Source: Acidobacteriota bacterium (GTDB lineage Bacteria > Acidobacteriota > Terriglobia > UBA7540). From it: DNA of 5,000 nucleotides. The notes below the pieces were generated by a model that had not been told where the DNA came from, did not search any database, and saw only the letters and a program-made list of their open reading frames with translations. The position numbers and the translations under genes are program-made. This document shows positions 4,761-5,000 of this stretch, one piece after another (the stretch's first letter is position 1; each line of letters opens with the position of its first letter). The stretch spans positions 1-5,000 of the forward strand of contig PLWR01000201.1 in the NCBI GenBank assembly GCA_003165615.1, written 5' to 3'.

Positions 4761-5000
4761 TGACTCTTCGATCTGAACGCCTTTATCTCTCTGGCGAGTA
4801 TTGACAACCGGCAAGCCCGATTCGTTCCCTTTTTTTTGCCATGTAAACCCAAATTCTTCTATCCCAAAACAACTCCCATCTCCCACCTTCCGCTTCCTGC
4901 TTTCCTCCTTCTGCCTTCCGCTTCCTGCTCCCCACCTCCCACCTGCGACCTACCGCCTACTAGCGCTTAGTTGCAAAGTTAGCGATCTTATTTTGTCGGG
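4761..5000. other. Non-coding 3' region
   Basis: No gene is supported here. CGCC (4778-4781) can pair with GGCG (4793-4796), a weak stem. A run of eight Ts at 4830-4837 lacks a good hairpin just before it, so no convincing terminator is assigned. A TTGACA at 4801-4806 has no matching -10. The pyrimidine-rich repeat tract fills about 4870-4960, and the last 40 bases show nothing recognisable. Confidence 0.5.
4886..4929. repeat. 16-bp direct repeat in a pyrimidine-rich tract
   Basis: CCTTCCGCTTCCTGCT occurs identically at 4886-4901 and 4914-4929, a 28-bp period. Related CTTCCT and CTTCTG units lie between the copies, and CTCCCACC motifs lie on both sides (4880-4887 and 4936-4943). The plus strand is almost purely C and T from 4886 to 4933, broken only by single Gs. 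It may be a short-repeat family dispersed in the genome or a simple-sequence tract. Confidence 0.6.

Noticed and set aside
4801..4837. TTGACA and a T8 run after the last gene, as a promoter or terminator
   Set aside because: No -10 stands at a usable distance from TTGACA, and no stable stem directly precedes the T-run.
3963..4886. 307-residue minus-strand open frame covering the helical-repeat gene
   Set aside because: It is longer than the plus-strand gene, but its product is rich in Gly, His, Gln and Arg without domain pattern. It begins within the pyrimidine tract, whereas the plus-strand product has a clear internal protein repeat.
4886..4944. CRISPR-like array
   Set aside because: Only two 16-bp copies with a 12-bp gap of related sequence exist. 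There are no unique spacers of normal length and no cas genes.

Overview
The window is moderately GC-rich bacterial chromosome with normal gene density and short gaps. It shows no tRNA, rRNA, CRISPR or insertion sequence. A soil-type Acidobacteriota origin is my best guess, at modest confidence. It rests on the long (about 300-residue) form of PurC, a purC-cvpA-Fis-like gene order, an exported TPR-type protein of no named family, and an intergenic pyrimidine-rich short-repeat tract. No single feature proves the phylum.

Positions 1-224 hold no convincing gene. They carry a terminator-like hairpin with a T-run (135-171), followed at once by a strong sigma-70-type promoter (TTGACA, 16 bp, TAGAAT; 175-202). 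From there a plus-strand cluster runs: purC (225-1127), a CvpA-family membrane protein (1157-1708) and a small Fis-type DNA-binding protein (1748-2005). Gaps of 29 and 39 bp make an operon likely. The cluster links a step of de novo purine synthesis with a membrane protein long associated with purine genes (cvpA-purF in E. coli) and a small nucleoid or transcription factor.

Positions 2006-2182 are a convergent gap with a 10-bp perfect inverted repeat (2139-2176). On the minus strand, 2183-3547 encodes a 454-residue exported protein: signal peptide, TPR-like helices, a beta-rich possibly OB-like C-terminal domain, and a Lys/Thr/Pro tail.

Positions 3548-3947 are a 400-bp divergent gap. It has a candidate extended -10 promoter for the minus-strand gene inside an 8-bp tandem repeat, several small hairpins and a possible 44-codon minus-strand ORF. 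The plus-strand gene at 3948-4760 encodes a 270-residue all-helical protein of no family I can name. It contains a gap-free internal duplication of about 90 residues, and its start looks leaderless. Positions 4761-5000 are non-coding and include a strand-asymmetric C/T-rich tract with a 16-bp repeat.

I see no clear defence, mobile or novel multi-gene system. The most novel items are the duplicated helical protein, the exported TPR protein and the Fis-like protein tied to purC-cvpA.
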